Shown here in pieces: positions 17,274 to 26,085 of a DNA stretch of 64,000 bases (the first letter of the stretch is position 1; the number at the start of each line of letters is the position of its first letter). The stretch is from Spongiibacteraceae bacterium UBA5047 (lineage in GTDB: Bacteria; Pseudomonadota; Gammaproteobacteria; Pseudomonadales; Spongiibacteraceae), in NCBI GenBank assembly GCA_002415025.1, contig DIBR01000015.1:22579-86578 (forward strand). Direction: 5' to 3'. The translations under genes and the position numbers were made by a program. The notes beneath the pieces are model-generated. The model had not been told where the DNA came from. It saw nothing but the letters and a program-made list of their open reading frames with translations, and did not search any database.

Positions 17274-17318
17274 TATGTCTCCCAAAGATGCGGGGCGTTA
17301 CAAATGAGTTGGTTTCGC

Positions 17319-17387
17319 AGGCCTGATTAAGCGAAGCGTATCAGGCAATCCTTCGGTGCCCGCAACGCTGCGCTTATGCGGGCCTAC
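17319..17387. repeat. Pair of REP-type palindromes
   Basis: An inverted pair of short palindromes: GCCTGAT...ATCAGGC (17321-17346) and GCCCGCA...TGCGGGC followed by CTAC (17358-17387). The loops share the GCTGCGCTTA/TAAGCG core and the second has the GTAG tag of bacterial REP elements on the opposite strand. Two opposed units with a short linker resemble BIMEs of enterobacteria. Confidence 0.8.
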
Positions 17388-17500
17388 GGCAGAAAACGTG
17401 CACACCAACATAGAATCTTTCACAGAATAGACTGGGGACATTGTTTACCGCACCCTCTCGAGGGGGAGAAGGTGGGGGCGAAGAGCTTGCGGAAGCAGAA

Positions 17501-17857
17501 TCAGGCTTTGAGTTCTTTAAGGAGATCTTCAAGTTCTGTGATCATTTGGCGGATCAACTGCTTGTATTGCAGCTCGTCGCCCTTGGCCTCGTCACCCGAC
17601 AGGCGCTGGCGCGCACCGCCGATGGTGTAGCCCTGATCATAGAGCAGGCTGCGAATCTGACGGATCATGATAACGTCTTGGCGCTGGTAGTAGCGGCGAT
17701 TACCGCGACGCTTAACCGGCTTCAGCTGTGGAAACTCCTGCTCCCAGTATCGCAGCACATGGGGTTTTACCAGGCACAAATCACTGACTTCACCGATAGT
17801 GAAGTAGCGTTTTCCCGGAATCGCAGGAAGTTCGTCGTTATGACTCGGTTCCAGCAT
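17501..17857 (-). CDS. MerR-family regulator downstream of ihfA
   Basis: The 118-residue protein begins with a MerR winged-helix domain (YFTIGEVSDLCLVKPHVLRYWEQEFPQLKPVKRRGNRRYY, read as separate motifs near residues 18-58). It ends in a dimerisation helix (LIRQMITELEDLLKELKA). It lacks the metal-binding cysteines of MerR and a long effector domain. Orthologues follow ihfA in many gammaproteobacteria and are of unknown target. The start overlaps the 3' end of ihfA by 20 nt, so it is translationally coupled to it. Confidence 0.88.
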   Translation of the reverse strand: MLEPSHNDELPAIPGKRYFTIGEVSDLCLVKPHVLRYWEQEFPQLKPVKRRGNRRYYQRQDVIMIRQIRSLLYDQGYTIGGARQRLSGDEAKGDELQYKQLIRQMITELEDLLKELKA

Positions 17858-18140
17858 ACAGTTCTACTCTCGCCTTTAGCTTTTGACCCGGCCGGAAGGT
17901 GACCACTCGACGGGCTGATATCGGAATTTCTTCACCGGTTTTAGGATTACGGCCCGGCCGCTGGCTTTTATCGCGCAGGTCGAAGTTACCAAACCCCGAC
18001 AGCTTGACCTGCTCGTTGTTTTCCAGACAGTTTCTTATTTGTTCAAAGAACAGCTCTACCAGCTCTTTGGCTTCGCGTTTATTAAAGCCCAGCTGTTCAT
18101 ACAGGTGCTCAGCCATCTCGGCCTTGGTGAGAGCTCCCAT
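17838..18140 (-). CDS. ihfA: Integration host factor alpha subunit
   Basis: The 100-residue protein has full-length IhfA features: the N-terminal dimerisation helices (MGALTKAEMAEHLYEQLGFN) and the DNA-bending beta arm RNPKTGEEIPISARRVVTF, with the intercalating proline. It pairs with IhfB to bend DNA at specific sites for recombination, replication and sigma-54 promoters. It starts 4 bp after pheT in the same direction, the classic pheST-himA arrangement, and overlaps the merR gene. Confidence 0.97.
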   Translation of the reverse strand: MGALTKAEMAEHLYEQLGFNKREAKELVELFFEQIRNCLENNEQVKLSGFGNFDLRDKSQRPGRNPKTGEEIPISARRVVTFRPGQKLKARVELYAGTES

Positions 18141-18144
18141 GACT

Positions 18145-20517
18145 CTAGTTCCTCAAAGTTGCGCCAAACCTCTCTTCCAAAGCACGGACAACATTGGCTA
18201 TGGATTCATTCACTTCTTCTTCGGTAAGAGTGCGTGATGAATGCCGGTACGTCAAGCCTAATGCCAAACTTTTTCGTTGTGGATCAATGCCTTCACCCTC
18301 ATAAATATCAAAGAGCTTAAGGTTAGCTAGGTAACTGCCTGCCACACTTCGAGTGACATCCAGCAGGTCTTGCGCGGGGGTCGCACGGTCAATCAACACT
18401 GCCAGATCGCGCCGGACTTCCGGATAGCGCGATGGTGTTTTAAATGATGGTACTTGTCGGTCAGTGATCGCAGACAGCGCTATTTCGAATAAGTATACGC
18501 TCTGCCCCAAATCAAGCTGCTGCACCAGGGACGGGTGCAAGGCGCCGATGACCCCCACTTTTTCCCCATCCAAAAAGATAGCCGCACTTTGGCCGGGATG
18601 CAATGCCGGATGCTCATCTGCCGCGAAGCGAAATTCTTTGCCCGCACTCAAATTCAACAAGGACTCAAGGTCGCCTTTGGCATCATAAAAGTCCACCCCA
18701 ACGCCCTTTTCATGCCAGGATTCGGCTGAACGCGAGCCGGTTATTACGGCAGACAGGGTGGCTTCTTGCTTTAAATTGCCGGCATCGTCTGGCAAAAAGC
18801 ACAACCCGGTTTCAAACAGCCGTACGCGGGGCTGCTGCCGGTTAAGGTTGTGCGACACCGCCTTGAGCAGGCCCGGCCAGTGGCTCACCCGCATGTCGGC
18901 CAGGTCGGCGGAAATGGGGTTAATCAGGGAGACCGCCGCTGTAGCCGGAAACAGGGCTTTTTGCCAGGCAGGGTCAACAAAGCTGTAGGTAATCGCTTCC
19001 TGATAACCCAGCGATGTCATGCGCCGGCGCAGTTCACCCACACCGATACCAGCCTCGGGTTTTGCCTGAATGGTCAGCGAATCGGTGATCGGCTTAACGG
19101 GCAGATTGTTATACCCGACGATGCGCGCCAACTCTTCCAGCAAGTCGACCTCTATCTCCAGATCAAAACGCCAGCTGGGATTGGAGACCGACCAGCCGCC
19201 GTCAGCGCGGTTTACAGTCAACCCCAAACCCTCAAGTATGGATTCAACACGCTCGGGAGCCACCGGCATGCCCAGCATTTTTTCAATACGCGCTTCACGC
19301 AGGCTGATGTGATTGGGCTCAGGCAGCGCCGCTGTCGTCCGCTCGGCGACCGGACCGGGCTCCCCGCCCACAATCTCAACAATTAATCGGGTGGCCCGTT
19401 CAATCGCCTTCATGGGCAGGTTGTAATCCACACCGCGCTCAAAGCGATGGGATGAATCCGTGTGCAGGCCATAGGAGCGCGCCCTGCCCGCCAGCTTCTC
19501 GGGTGCAAAGAATGCCGACTCGAGAAAAATATCGCGGGTCTGGTCGGTAACGGAGCTTTCCTTGCCACCCATGATACCCGCCAGTGCCAGAGCTTTTTCC
19601 TGGTCGGCAATCACCATGGAATCGGCACGCAGGGCTAATTCCTGTCCGTCCAGCAAGGTCAGTTTTTCGCCCTCGGTAGCCAGGCGCACACAAATGCCAC
19701 CCGAGAGCTTTGCCAGATCAAAACCGTGCAGGGGCTGGCCGAGTTCCAGCAGAATATAGTTGGTAACATCCACCACCGCGTCGATGGAGCGCAGTCCTGC
19801 GCGGCGCAGCTTTTCCTGCAGCCAGCTCGGCGAGGGGCGGGAAATATCGATATTGCGAATCACGCGGCCTACATAGCGCGGGCAATCGTCAACGGCTTTA
19901 ATATCAATATCAACGAGGGCATCGCAGGCGGGCGCTACCGCGCTGCAATCCGGCTCGGAGATAGACATTTCATTTAATACTGCCACGTCGCGCGCGATAC
20001 CGCGCAGGCTCAGGCAGTCTGAGCGGTTTGGCGTCAGCCCCAGTTCTATCAACTGGTCATTCAGATCCAGCGCTTCTCGCAGGTCTTGACCAGCCGCCAG
20101 CGTCGCACTCAGCTCCAGCAGGCCCCCGGTAGACTCACCCAGACCCAGCTCGTCAGGCCCGCACAGCATCCCGAAGGACTCGACACCGCGCAGTTTGGCC
20201 TTTTTGATTTTAAAATCGCCCGGCAACACCGCACCCACCGTGGCAAAGGGCACTTTGATACCGGCACGCGCATTGGGGGCGCCACACACAACCTGAAACT
20301 CGGCCTTGCCGTCGCTCACCTGGCAAACGCGCAATTTGTCCGCATCGGGGTGTTGCTCGGCAGACAGAACTTCGCCCACGATGACGCCGCTGAATTCACC
20401 GACCACCGCTTCAATGGCGTCTACTTCCAGGCCTGCCATCGTGATCTGGTGGGCCAGGTCTTGTGTGCTCAGTTCGGGGCTGACCCACTCTCTAAGCCAC
20501 TGTTCGCTAAATTTCAT
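18145..20517 (-). CDS. pheT: Phenylalanine-tRNA ligase beta subunit
   Basis: The 790-residue protein matches the normal bacterial PheT length (about 795). It has an N-terminal tRNA-binding OB domain (about 40-150), the B3/B4 editing region, B5 DNA-binding-like domain, the catalytic-like core and the C-terminal ferredoxin-fold anticodon-binding domain (about 700-790, RYPEVRRDLAVLIDR). It forms the alpha2-beta2 enzyme with PheS and clears Tyr-tRNA(Phe). GAGAG lies upstream of the ATG. Unusually, a 230-bp gap holding REP elements separates it from pheS. Confidence 0.97.
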   Translation of the reverse strand: MKFSEQWLREWVSPELSTQDLAHQITMAGLEVDAIEAVVGEFSGVIVGEVLSAEQHPDADKLRVCQVSDGKAEFQVVCGAPNARAGIKVPFATVGAVLPGDFKIKKAKLRGVESFGMLCGPDELGLGESTGGLLELSATLAAGQDLREALDLNDQLIELGLTPNRSDCLSLRGIARDVAVLNEMSISEPDCSAVAPACDALVDIDIKAVDDCPRYVGRVIRNIDISRPSPSWLQEKLRRAGLRSIDAVVDVTNYILLELGQPLHGFDLAKLSGGICVRLATEGEKLTLLDGQELALRADSMVIADQEKALALAGIMGGKESSVTDQTRDIFLESAFFAPEKLAGRARSYGLHTDSSHRFERGVDYNLPMKAIERATRLIVEIVGGEPGPVAERTTAALPEPNHISLREARIEKMLGMPVAPERVESILEGLGLTVNRADGGWSVSNPSWRFDLEIEVDLLEELARIVGYNNLPVKPITDSLTIQAKPEAGIGVGELRRRMTSLGYQEAITYSFVDPAWQKALFPATAAVSLINPISADLADMRVSHWPGLLKAVSHNLNRQQPRVRLFETGLCFLPDDAGNLKQEATLSAVITGSRSAESWHEKGVGVDFYDAKGDLESLLNLSAGKEFRFAADEHPALHPGQSAAIFLDGEKVGVIGALHPSLVQQLDLGQSVYLFEIALSAITDRQVPSFKTPSRYPEVRRDLAVLIDRATPAQDLLDVTRSVAGSYLANLKLFDIYEGEGIDPQRKSLALGLTYRHSSRTLTEEEVNESIANVVRALEERFGATLRN

Positions 20518-20546
20518 TGTTGTTCCAACTCTCTGTTAACTATCTC

Positions 20547-20576
20547 GCCTGCAACGCTGCGCTTATGCAGGCCTAC
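20547..20576. repeat. REP palindrome in the pheS-pheT gap
   Basis: GCCTGCA...TGCAGGCCTAC with the ACGCTGCGCTTA loop. The stem differs from other copies but remains fully paired. It lies about 30 bp upstream of the pheT start. Confidence 0.82.
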
Positions 20577-20702
20577 AAAATTTGCCGGGCAGCCCTGAAG
20601 AAAGCCCGCGTTTTGGGCGAACCTATGCAGGCCTACCGGGTCACATCGGCGGACCCAAGCCTGATAAAGCCGCGCTTCAGATGCACCACCAAAGCCCTTT
20701 AG

Positions 20703-20732
20703 GTAGGCCCGAATAAGCACCGCGTTTCGGGC
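20703..20732. repeat. REP palindrome downstream of pheS
   Basis: GTAGGCCCGAA...TTCGGGC, the opposite orientation to the copy at 20547. It begins 16 bp beyond the pheS stop. The DNA between the two copies carries further degenerate pieces (such as TATGCAGGCCTAC near 20624-20636) and no gene. Confidence 0.82.
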
Positions 20733-20747
20733 GAACACCGCAAGACC

Positions 20748-21764
20748 TCAGGCAAATTGCCGCAAAAACTGCAGGTCATTTTCAAAAAACAGGCGCAGGT
20801 CGTTTACGCCGTAACGCAACATGGAGAGACGCTCGACGCCCATACCAAAAGCAAAACCGCTGAATTTATCCGGGTCAATATTGGAAGACTCGAACACTTT
20901 CGGGTGAACCATGCCGCAGCCCATAATTTCAATCCAGCCGGTTTGGCTGCACACCCGGCAACCATCGCCGCCGCACATCACACATTGAATATCAACTTCG
21001 GCAGAGGGTTCAGTAAAAGGGAAATACGAAGGTCGAAAGCGCACCGCCAGTTCCTTTTCGAAAAAGGCGCGCAAAAAGGATTCAACCAGACCTTTCAAAT
21101 CGGCGAAGCTGCTGTCTTCGGAAATCAGCAGCCCTTCCACCTGATGAAACATGGGCGTATGGGTCAAGTCCGAATCACAGCGGTATACGCGCCCCGGGCA
21201 AATGACCTTTAGCGGCGGCTCGCGATTCTCCATCACCCGCACCTGTACGGGAGAGGTGTGGGTGCGCAGCACAGTCGCATCGTTAACATAGAAGGTATCG
21301 TGCATGGCGCGCGCCGGATGATGCGCCGGAATATTCAGGGCCTCAAAGTTGTGGTAGTCGTCTTCAATCTCCGGCCCTTCAACCGACTCGAAACCAATAC
21401 TGCCAAAAAAGGCTTCGATACGCTCAATGGTGCGGGTAACGGGGTGCAGGCCACCGCTGTCGACGCCGCGACCGGGCAGGCTGACATCAATGGTTTCCTT
21501 GCCAAGCTTCTCCGCCACTGCGGCATCTTCCAGCAGGGTTTTGCGGGCCTGAATCTGATCAGACAAAAGCGCCTTAACACGGTTGATCTCGGCGCCCGCT
21601 TTGGGCCGCTCTTCGGCTGACAGGCCACCCAGGCCTTTCAGCAAGGCCGTGATTGAGCCTTTTTTGCCGAGGTATTCAACACGCACGTCGTCCAGTGCGC
21701 GCGGGTCGGTGGCGGCCTGAATTTTTTGACTTGCCTCGTCAGCCAGTGCGTCGAGGTTTTCCAT
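20748..21764 (-). CDS. pheS: Phenylalanine-tRNA ligase alpha subunit
   Basis: The 338-residue protein has the N-terminal coiled-coil (about 1-100) and the class II catalytic core, with RTHTSPVQ, the PGRVYRCDSDLTHTPMFHQ motif 2 segment and the FTEPSAEVDIQC segment. A motif-3 region GFAFGMGVERL is near the C-terminus. It charges tRNA(Phe) with phenylalanine together with PheT. AAGGGA precedes the ATG. Upstream, where enterobacteria have the pheM leader attenuator, there is only a REP array, so control must differ. Confidence 0.97.
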   Translation of the reverse strand: MENLDALADEASQKIQAATDPRALDDVRVEYLGKKGSITALLKGLGGLSAEERPKAGAEINRVKALLSDQIQARKTLLEDAAVAEKLGKETIDVSLPGRGVDSGGLHPVTRTIERIEAFFGSIGFESVEGPEIEDDYHNFEALNIPAHHPARAMHDTFYVNDATVLRTHTSPVQVRVMENREPPLKVICPGRVYRCDSDLTHTPMFHQVEGLLISEDSSFADLKGLVESFLRAFFEKELAVRFRPSYFPFTEPSAEVDIQCVMCGGDGCRVCSQTGWIEIMGCGMVHPKVFESSNIDPDKFSGFAFGMGVERLSMLRYGVNDLRLFFENDLQFLRQFA

Positions 21765-21794
21765 GGTCTTGTCCCTTTCTCATACTTCCCGGAC

Positions 21795-21967
21795 GCCGGA
21801 AACGTTGCACTTATTCCGGCCTACATTCTATTGTCTACGCCAAACGCCGGACACGCTGCACTTATTCCGGCCTACATTCTATTGTCTGCGCCAAACGCCG
21901 GAAACGCTGCGCTTATGCCGACCTACACACCACTCACGTAGGCCCGCATAAGCGCAGCGTTGCGGGC
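21795..21967. repeat. Four-copy REP array upstream of pheS
   Basis: Three direct copies start at 21795, 21846 and 21897 with an exact 51-bp period, including the spacer (CTACATTCTATTGTCT). A fourth copy in the opposite orientation occupies 21938-21967. Stems are GCCGGAA/TTCCGGC and GCCCGCA/TGCGGGC types. The array fills the space between the rplT terminator and pheS. Confidence 0.88.
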
Positions 21968-21980
21968 AAATCTGCGACTA

Positions 21981-22018
21981 CAAAAAAATAGGGAAAGAGC
22001 GGCAGCCCTTTCCCTATT
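21981..22018 (-). terminator. Rho-independent terminator after rplT
   Basis: On the minus strand AATAGGGAAAG and CTTTCCCTATT form a perfect 11-bp stem with a 10-nt loop, followed directly by a T-tract (A-tract 21982-21986 on the plus strand). It ends the thrS-infC-rpmI-rplT transcript, so pheS needs its own promoter. Confidence 0.92.
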
Positions 22019-22054
22019 CCGAATCTACTTCCGGCGGTTAACCCGCCAGGGCAC

Positions 22055-22411
22055 TTACGCCAAGGCTGCTTTTGCTTGCTCTACGATGCTTGCAAAAGTG
22101 TCTTTGTCGTGAACTGCCAGATCAGCCAATACGCGGCGATCAAGACCAATCTCGGCCTTTTTCAAACCGGCGATCAAACGGCTGTAGCTCAGGCCGTTAG
22201 CGCGTGAAGCCGCATTGATACGCGTGATCCACAGAGCGCGGAATTGGCGTTTCTTTTGGCGACGGTCGCGGTAAGCGTACTGACCAGCTTTAATAACAGC
22301 CTGCTTGGCAACACGGAATACGCGTGAACGCGCGCCGTAATAACCTTTAGCCTGCTTCAGAATTTTCTTGTGACGACGGTGTGCTGTCACACCACGTTTT
22401 ACGCGGGGCAT
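22055..22411 (-). CDS. rplT: 50S ribosomal protein L20
   Basis: The 118-residue basic protein is full-length L20 (MPRVKRGVTAHRRHKKILKQ start, RQKKRQFRALWITRINAA core). It binds 23S rRNA early in 50S assembly and in many bacteria represses its own operon. A GGAG site lies upstream of the ATG. It is the last gene of thrS-infC-rpmI-rplT, 24 bp after rpmI. Confidence 0.98.
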   Translation of the reverse strand: MPRVKRGVTAHRRHKKILKQAKGYYGARSRVFRVAKQAVIKAGQYAYRDRRQKKRQFRALWITRINAASRANGLSYSRLIAGLKKAEIGLDRRVLADLAVHDKDTFASIVEQAKAALA

Positions 22412-22435
22412 AGTCTTCTCCTTTCCTTAACCGGC

Positions 22436-22630
22436 TTAGTTGGCGCGCATCATACGATCGACAAGAACCTTGTCAGACGCATGAACAGCAGATGTACCGC
22501 GCAGCTGACGCTTACGCTTGGTGGTCATCTTGGTCAGGATGTGACTTTTATGAGCGCTTTTACGCTTGTAGCCGCTAGCCGACTTCTTAAAGCGTTTCGC
22601 TGCCCCACTGTGAATCTTTTGTTTCGGCAT
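22436..22630 (-). CDS. rpmI: 50S ribosomal protein L35
   Basis: The 64-residue protein starts at ATG 22630 (MPKQKIHSGAAKRFKKSASG), the universal L35 beginning. The open frame upstream of that is not part of the protein. It is a small basic 50S protein. Its order between infC and rplT is that of nearly all bacteria. Confidence 0.97.
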   Translation of the reverse strand: MPKQKIHSGAAKRFKKSASGYKRKSAHKSHILTKMTTKRKRQLRGTSAVHASDKVLVDRMMRAN

Positions 22631-22685
22631 CGTTAGATACTCCGCATTTGGTACTGCAAATATAAAAGTAGGCCCAATGAGCTCG

Positions 22686-23222
22686 CTACTTACGTTTTTT
22701 GGGCGCAATAACCATAGTCAGTTGGCGGCCTTCCATTTTTGGAAACTGTTCAACAGCACCGTATTCAAGCAAGTCGGTTTCAACCCGCTTCAACAGCTGC
22801 ATGCCCAGTTCCTGGTGGGCCATTTCCCGACCGCGGTAACGCAGGGTTACCTTGGCTTTGTCCCCGTGCTCCAGGAAACGTATCAGGTTGCGTAGTTTTA
22901 CCTGATAATCCCCATCTTCAGTTCCGGGACGGAACTTTACTTCTTTGACCTGGGTTCGCACTTGTTTCTTTTTAGCGAGGTTCTGTTGCTTCTTCGCTTC
23001 AAAAACGTGCTTGCCATAGTCCATTACTTTACAGACCACAGGGTCTGCATCAGCAATTTGTACCAGATCCAAGGCGGCTTCTTGCGCCACTTGCCGAGCC
23101 TGCTCGATGGGAACTATACCAACCTGCTCTCCATCGGCACCGATCAGGCGCACTTCGCGCGCCAGAATATCGTCATTAATCGGCGGTCTTTTGTCGCGGC
23201 TTTTACCGTTATCTCGTCTGAT
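22686..23222 (-). CDS. infC: Translation initiation factor IF-3, ATC start codon
   Basis: IF-3 binds the 30S subunit and rejects non-canonical start codons. The recognisable domains run from PPINDDILAREVRLIG (N-domain) through the lysine-rich linker to the C-domain (RYRGREMAHQELGMQLL). No ATG, GTG or TTG gives a full-length N-terminus. An ATC at 23220-23222 in frame, 6 nt after GGAGAG, gives 178 residues, close to the 180 of E. coli, whose infC starts with ATT. The rare start allows IF-3 to repress its own translation. This ATC lies 2 nt after the thrS stop. Confidence 0.95.
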   Translation of the reverse strand: MRRDNGKSRDKRPPINDDILAREVRLIGADGEQVGIVPIEQARQVAQEAALDLVQIADADPVVCKVMDYGKHVFEAKKQQNLAKKKQVRTQVKEVKFRPGTEDGDYQVKLRNLIRFLEHGDKAKVTLRYRGREMAHQELGMQLLKRVETDLLEYGAVEQFPKMEGRQLTMVIAPKKRK

Positions 23223-23224
23223 TG

Positions 23225-25150
23225 TTAACTCTCCAATACAACACGGCCGCGTCGGGCTACGTCTGTGGCAAGAAGTTCAGCAAATTGGTCCCAGGTCATG
23301 GTTCCAAGATCTTCGCCTTGACGCGCACGCACGGCCACGGTTTGATTTTCAACCTCCTTATCGCCAATAACCAGCAGATAAGGAACCTTCTGAATTGTGT
23401 GCTCGCGGATTTTAAAGCCGATCTTCTCATTTCTCAAGTCCGCATTTGCCCGGAAGCCCTTGTGAGCCAAGAAATTTTCGAGTTTTTTGACCGACTCGGC
23501 CTGATTATCCGTGATATTACAGATTACGGCTTGGGTTGGGGCAAGCCAGGTCGGGAAGGCCCCTTCGTAATGCTCGATCAAAATACCGACAAAACGCTCA
23601 AAGGAGCCCAGCACCGCACGGTGCAACATCACCGGGGTTTTGCGCTCGCCGCTTTCGGCGACATACTGCGCGCCAAGGCGCCCCGGCATGGAAAAATCGA
23701 CCTGAATAGTGCCTAATTGCCAGACTCGGCCAATGCAATCCTTGAGGGAAAACTCGATTTTGGGCCCGTAGAAGGCGCCCTCGCCGGGCAGTTCTTCCCA
23801 AGGCAGGCCTTTGGCATCCAGCGCTTCGCCCAGCGCTTTCTCGGCACGATCCCAGTCTTCGTCACTGCCAACACGTTTTTCCGGGCGGGTAGACAGACGA
23901 TAGATCACCTCTTCAAAGCCGAAGTCATCGTAGATATCATGAAGAAAATCAATAAAATCAGCCACTTCAGGCTGAATCTGATCTTCTGCGCAAAATATAT
24001 GGGCATCGTCCTGGGTAAAGCCACGAACCCGCATAATGCCGTGCAGGGAGCCGGAGGGCTCATTGCGGTGGCAAGAGCCAAATTCGGCCAACCGCAGCGG
24101 CAGGTCCCTATAGCTTCGCAAGCCCTGATTGAACACCTGCACATGGCAGGGGCAATTCATGGGCTTGACCGCAAACTCGCGTTCATCGGCCTTGAGCATA
24201 AACATATCGTCGCCAAACTTGTCGGCATGGCCGGATTTTTCCCACAGTGACATGTCGACCACCTGTGGAGTACGAATTTCTTCGTAGCCATTCCGGTTTT
24301 GCTTTTCACGCATGTACTGCTCGATAGTTTTGTAGATGGTCCAGCCCTTGCTGTGCCAGAACACCATACCCGGCGCCTCTTCCTGCATGTGGAAAAGGTC
24401 GAGCTTCTTGCCAATTTTTCGGTGGTCGCGCTTCTCGGCCTCTTCAATGCGGGTCAAATAGGCTTTGAGTTCCTTTTTATTGCGCCAGGCGGTGCCGTAA
24501 ATGCGTTGCAGCATCGCGTTGTTGCTGTCGCCACGCCAGTAGGCACCGGCCACTTTCGTCAATTTGAAGGCCTTGAGCTTGCCGGTAGACGGCACATGAG
24601 GGCCGCGGCAGAGATCCATCCACTCACCTTGCTTGTAGACGGAGATAATCTCGCCGGCGGGTAAGTCGCGAATAATCTCGACCTTGTATTCTTCACCGAG
24701 CTTTTTGAAGGCTTCGGCAGCTTCATCGCGCGGCATTTCGAGACGCTGTACCGGGAAGTCGGAGTCCGACAGCTCGGCCATGCGCTTTTCAATGGCCTCA
24801 AGATCATCGGGGGTAAAAGCGCGCTCGAAGGCAAAATCGTAGTAAAAGCCATCTTCAATGGTCGGGCCAATGGTGACTTGGGCACCGGGAAACAGGTCCT
24901 GTACCGCCATCGCCAGCAAGTGCGCGGTAGAATGGCGAATGACTTCCAGGCCAGCCTCATCGCGCTCGGTGATAATTGCCAGCGCGGCATCAGCGGAAAT
25001 CGAATAACTGGTATCGACTTCTTTGCCGTCAACAACGCCAGCCAGCGCCGCTTTGGCTAAACCGGGGCCAATATCGGCGGCCACTTCAGCAACCGTAACA
25101 GGGTGATCGAACGAACGCTGACTTCCGTCAGGGAGGGTAACAACAGGCAT
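23225..25150 (-). CDS. thrS: Threonine-tRNA ligase
   Basis: The 641-residue protein has the usual bacterial layout: a TGS domain (1-61), the N2 editing domain with HSTAHLLAMA (H-x3-H zinc-type motif), the class II catalytic core with MNCPCHVQVF zinc cysteine and LRLAEFG, and the C-terminal anticodon domain (WLAPTQAVICNIT to end). It charges tRNA(Thr) and edits Ser-tRNA(Thr). It is the first gene of the operon with infC-rpmI-rplT. I saw no obvious T-box or operator-like tRNA mimic upstream by eye. Confidence 0.98.
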   Translation of the reverse strand: MPVVTLPDGSQRSFDHPVTVAEVAADIGPGLAKAALAGVVDGKEVDTSYSISADAALAIITERDEAGLEVIRHSTAHLLAMAVQDLFPGAQVTIGPTIEDGFYYDFAFERAFTPDDLEAIEKRMAELSDSDFPVQRLEMPRDEAAEAFKKLGEEYKVEIIRDLPAGEIISVYKQGEWMDLCRGPHVPSTGKLKAFKLTKVAGAYWRGDSNNAMLQRIYGTAWRNKKELKAYLTRIEEAEKRDHRKIGKKLDLFHMQEEAPGMVFWHSKGWTIYKTIEQYMREKQNRNGYEEIRTPQVVDMSLWEKSGHADKFGDDMFMLKADEREFAVKPMNCPCHVQVFNQGLRSYRDLPLRLAEFGSCHRNEPSGSLHGIMRVRGFTQDDAHIFCAEDQIQPEVADFIDFLHDIYDDFGFEEVIYRLSTRPEKRVGSDEDWDRAEKALGEALDAKGLPWEELPGEGAFYGPKIEFSLKDCIGRVWQLGTIQVDFSMPGRLGAQYVAESGERKTPVMLHRAVLGSFERFVGILIEHYEGAFPTWLAPTQAVICNITDNQAESVKKLENFLAHKGFRANADLRNEKIGFKIREHTIQKVPYLLVIGDKEVENQTVAVRARQGEDLGTMTWDQFAELLATDVARRGRVVLES

Positions 25151-25426
25151 TGCGTATCCTTAATCCAGTGGTGGCCCCTACCAAAGGCCACGTGCTATGG
25201 CGAATGCGCCGCAGGGGCGCAATAAAATCTTGATAAATCACGAATATAAGTGGCTGGCTATTATCCGGATTGCAACCGGTGGGCGCAAGCAAACACGGAC
25301 CACCGTTAACCTGCGCCGGCGCAACCAGAGCGATAATGTTGTATTTCCTGTGGCGTATTGCCAATGAGCTGTCTAAGCTTGTCCCCTCTCCGCACCATCA
25401 CCCTCGCTACAGAGAAGTTAGTCACT

Positions 25427-25996
25427 ATGAATAAAATACTCGCCATGGCCCTACTCGGGTGTTTGAGCCTACCCGCACATGCCGGCTTTTGGGACGATCT
25501 CTTCGGAGGCGGCAACAGTGAAGAGGCAACGCCTGAGCCAGCAGCCAAAAGTGCACCGCCAGCGCAACCGGCGCCGTCAATGGTTGAAACCGGGCTGCAG
25601 CTTCTGCCCCTGCTCACGCAATCACTGGGTGTAAGTTCCGGCCAGGCTGCAGGCGGCATGGGCTCACTGCTGCAAACAGCTCAGGCACTGCTCTCGAACA
25701 GCGAGTTTGCAACAATTGCAAAAGCCATCCCCGGCGCAGAAACCTTAATGAAGGCAGCGCCGGTAGTTAAAGAATTGAGCGGCGGCAGCGGCATGATGAG
25801 CAACGCCATGAATATGGCATCGAAGTACAGTCCCGAGGCTAAAGCAGGAACGGAGCTGGTGTCTCAGTTTAAATCGCTGGGAATGGGCGCCGACATGATT
25901 CCCGGGTTCACCCGGGTGGGTAGCGACTACCTCCGGCAAAACGGCAACCCTGAAGCGGGAGCCTTGTTGCAGAACGTCATTTCGGGTTTGCTTTAA
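25427..25996 (+). CDS. DUF2780-like exported protein
   Basis: The 189-residue product begins with a signal peptide (MNKILAMALLGCLSLPAHAG, cleavage probably after AHA). A low-complexity Pro/Ala linker follows, and then a helical domain of the DUF2780 (VcgC/VcgE) type (LLTQSLGVSSGQAAGGMGSLL and the later IPGFTRVGSDYLRQNGNPEAG). No enzymatic motif is visible and the function of the family is unknown. The start ATG has AGAGAAG 9 nt upstream. It is convergent with the alpha/beta hydrolase. Confidence 0.75.
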   Translation: MNKILAMALLGCLSLPAHAGFWDDLFGGGNSEEATPEPAAKSAPPAQPAPSMVETGLQLLPLLTQSLGVSSGQAAGGMGSLLQTAQALLSNSEFATIAKAIPGAETLMKAAPVVKELSGGSGMMSNAMNMASKYSPEAKAGTELVSQFKSLGMGADMIPGFTRVGSDYLRQNGNPEAGALLQNVISGLL

Positions 25997-26040
25997 GCGA
26001 CTGACGCCGGTTAACGCGGGTTTATGTGCCGCCCTTCAAT

Positions 26041-26065
26041 CAGTAGCCCGCCCTGCGGGTTGCTG
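26041..26065. terminator. Hairpin between convergent genes
   Basis: CAGTAGCCCGC and GCGGGTTGCTG pair over 11 bp (two G-T wobbles) around a CCT loop. It lies between the DUF2780 gene and the convergent hydrolase. No T-tract follows, so its termination strength is uncertain. Confidence 0.5.
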
Positions 26066-26085
26066 AATCTACTGAAGCAACGCTT

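Noticed and set aside
20514..20738. Short ORFs between pheS and pheT
   Set aside because: They translate REP palindromes and have no ribosome site or homology.
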